Shown here piece after piece: positions 62,300-64,000 of a stretch of DNA of 64,000 nucleotides. Made by a program: the position numbers and the translations under genes. Within the stretch, counting starts at the first letter, position 1, and the number at the start of each line of letters is the position of its first letter. Source of the stretch: Lottia gigantea (taxonomy: Eukaryota; Mollusca; Gastropoda; Lottiidae); assembly GCF_000327385.1 (NCBI RefSeq), contig NW_008707410.1, positions 588,146 through 652,145 of the forward strand, read 5' to 3'. The notes under the pieces were generated by a model, which ran no database searches, had not been told where the DNA came from, and saw only the letters and a list, made by a program, of their open reading frames with translations.

Positions 62300-62500
62300 T
62301 GGTCAATCATGGGTGCTTGCCATGAAATCGGCATTAAACCCTTTTCCATTTCCAACTGTCGAGGGATCTTTGACGTGCACAGCCAGAAGCACGCGGGGCA
62401 GGAATTTTATCTGTTGTTTTTTAGAATTAAGTTCCCTATGTCATTAAAATGGAATGCATTGGAGTTTTACACCCTACACTACTATAGTAAGTGTAGGGGG
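62300..62500 (+). repeat. SINE-like repeat copy inside the element
   Basis: Contains CATTTCCAACTGTCGAGGGA and TTTGACGTGCACAGCCAGAA, the best-preserved copy in the window of the family at 12425 and 13440. Confidence 0.65.
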
Positions 62501-62539
62501 TGTAGAGTGAAGTACTAGCAGTGTTGAATGATTTAATTA

Positions 62540-62722
62540 TTATCTATACTACTATGCATAGCTGTACAATACATCACTATACACTACTACTATACGCCAC
62601 TCTACACTACTACTATACATCATTCTGCACTACTATACATCACTATACACTACTACTATACATCGCTCTACACTACCTTACGCTACTCTACACTAATATA
62701 CATCATTCTACACTACTAGTAT
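62540..62722 (+). repeat. 'Tacactactatacatc' minisatellite
   Basis: Short, slipping units of TACACTACTATACATCA type, about ten copies. The open frame over it is meaningless. Confidence 0.85.
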
Positions 62723-62811
62723 GTCGAAATTAAATAATCAATCGGTTTAATTTCAACGTAGTAAGTTAAAATTAATGATAATTGTTGATATGGCCCCAGG
62801 ACGCTTCCGTA

Positions 62812-63330
62812 AAAAACACTTAAAAACACTCCAGAAATATTTTTTTTTAGTTACAAGGGACGCCTGCACGAAATGTGCTTATACTCTTCCCATGTTAAAA
62901 CACGAAATTCAACCTTCTACAACTTTTTTCAAGAAATCTCCTTGAAAACTTTCCAATATGTCGAATGAAAGCCTGACTGATCCTCAATGTCTCCTAAAAA
63001 ATTCAATATATGATGACCATGAAAATTTTAAGCAACTAAAATTGAAAGTAGACTACTACCGGTTATACTCATCCGCTAGAATTTGGCAGTTCCCAAAACG
63101 ACTATTTTTAGAATTAGCCTTCCGCCTTTAGGCCTCTCATCATCTCACCAAATCTTAAAGATAATGCAATTTCAGACATCAAATTCCACATCTAGATCAA
63201 AAATTACCCAAAAATAGGCATGCAAAAACACCAAAAGGGAGAGAGAAAGAAGATTTCTAAAAATAATAGCCTGGACTGCCTGGACTACATTCGTATACAA
63301 TCAACCTAACTTTAAGCTAACTTTTCCATC
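62812..63330 (+). repeat. Degenerate satellite monomer and flank
   Basis: AGTTACAAGGGACGCCTGCA then CGAAATGTGCTTATAC at 62850-62895 matches the satellite at 63331-64000 (AGTTACAAGGGACTGCTGCA). Together with 60788-60825 (TTTTCCTACTAATTGGACCC) this is one monomer split by the integrase element. Confidence 0.65.
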
Positions 63331-64000
63331 TAACTTTGCCAAATAAACCGATTTGGCCCATGTTTTGGGTTTTTCCTACTAATTCGACCCCAGGGAGTCG
63401 AAAAAACACATCAAACCGAATTAAAAACAAGTAGAGAAAAAAATAGAATTTTTTAAGTTACAAGGGACTGCTGCACGAAATGTGCTTATACACAAATAAA
63501 TTTTTATTTTGAAAACTTACCAAGCTACAAAGCTGCAATTTGGCACACATATGCACCTGGGCCCCCTACACATGTGGAAAGAAACAGAACAGAGAAATCT
63601 CCCATAGGGAAAAAGTTAGCCCCGGAAAAGTTGCCGATATTCGGCTGTTATAGGCCATATAGACGGAAAACGTGCAATAGCTAACTTTGCCAAATAAACC
63701 GATTTGGCCCATGTTTTGGGTTTTTCCTACTAATTCGACCCCAGGGAGTCGAAAAAACACATAAAACCGAATTAAAAACAATTAGAGAAAAAAATAGAAT
63801 TTTTTAAGTTACAAGGGACTGCTGCACGAAATGTGCTTATACACAAATAAATTTTTATTTTGAAAAGTTACCAAGCTACAAAGCTGCAATTTGGCACACA
63901 TATGCACCTGGGCCCCCTACACATGTGGAAAGAAACAGAACAGAGAAATCTCCCATAGGGAAAAAGTTAGCCCCGGAAAAGTTGCCGATATTCGGCTGTA
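63331..64000 (+). repeat. 351-bp satellite, two monomers to window edge
   Basis: TAACTTTGCCAAATAAACCG starts at 63331 and again at 63682; the two units are nearly identical and the second runs off the end. The unit contains CATATGCACCTGGGCCCCCT and CTACTAATTCGACCCCAGGG. Probably the edge of a longer array. Confidence 0.9.

Larger units (their letters stand above)
60827..62811. mobile_element. Integrase-bearing inverted-repeat element (fossil)
   Basis: Ends are inverted: left TACGGAAGCGTCCTGGGGCC, right (complemented) TACGGAAGCGTCCTGGGGCC, continuing through a shared CATTAATTTTAACTTACTA region, about 100 bp in all. The surrounding AAAAAC on both sides may be a target duplication. The inside carries an integrase-core-like reading plus a SINE-like block and an ATAC-rich minisatellite near the right end. 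Family not fixed (Ginger-like DNA transposon is one option). It looks like an old, incomplete copy. Confidence 0.7.

Noticed and set aside
63566-63781. 71-codon minus-strand frame
   Set aside because: Spans the junction of two satellite monomers; no protein features.

Overview
This is animal nuclear DNA. It is AT-rich, with intron-split genes bounded by GT..AG sites, and the intergenic space is packed with short tandem and dispersed repeats. Several repeat types (the GACGGACGGAC/GTGGGCGTATAA tail, and the repeat reading 'tttccaactgtcgagggatctt') are ones I associate with molluscs, so I infer a mollusc, probably a gastropod or bivalve. Two runs of exactly 50 N mark scaffold gaps of unknown true size.

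Layout. From 1 to 27,586 no gene is certain: the stretch holds minisatellites, MITEs and SINE-like repeats, plus one unassigned exon candidate (8,818-9,043, minus). YAE1 lies on the plus strand (27,587-32,050, 3 exons, 237 aa); its first intron holds a 2.65-kb long-inverted-repeat transposon with a second element nested inside. CUL2 lies on the minus strand (35,453-45,498, 20 coding exons, 741 aa) and is complete. Its first coding intron is a U12-type AT-AC intron and its 16th is GC-AG. SPAG1 lies on the plus strand, head-to-head with CUL2 (48,839-59,006, 21 coding exons, 1,243 aa), with three TPR blocks and an RPAP3_C-type C-terminus. The 3.3 kb between CUL2 and SPAG1 should hold both promoters; it also has an 801-bp mariner-type element, a TTAA MITE and two exon-like segments of unknown identity. 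The right end (60.8-64.0 kb) has a roughly 2-kb inverted-repeat element carrying an integrase-core-like reading, inserted in a degenerate monomer of a 351-bp satellite; two clean satellite monomers run to the window edge.

The three recognised genes do unrelated cell jobs: Fe-S cluster delivery to ABCE1 (YAE1), a ubiquitin-ligase scaffold (CUL2), and axonemal dynein pre-assembly (SPAG1). Their proximity looks positional only. I built the gene models by hand from open frames, splice phases and remembered vertebrate homologues; each one keeps phase across every junction. The most notable observations are the AT-AC intron, the nested and satellite-embedded transposons, a TTAA MITE family with seven copies (one interrupted by a mariner fragment), a dispersed palindromic minisatellite found once as an inverted pair of arrays, decayed extra copies of SPAG1 exon 20, and three copies of a short linear motif in the SPAG1 linkers.
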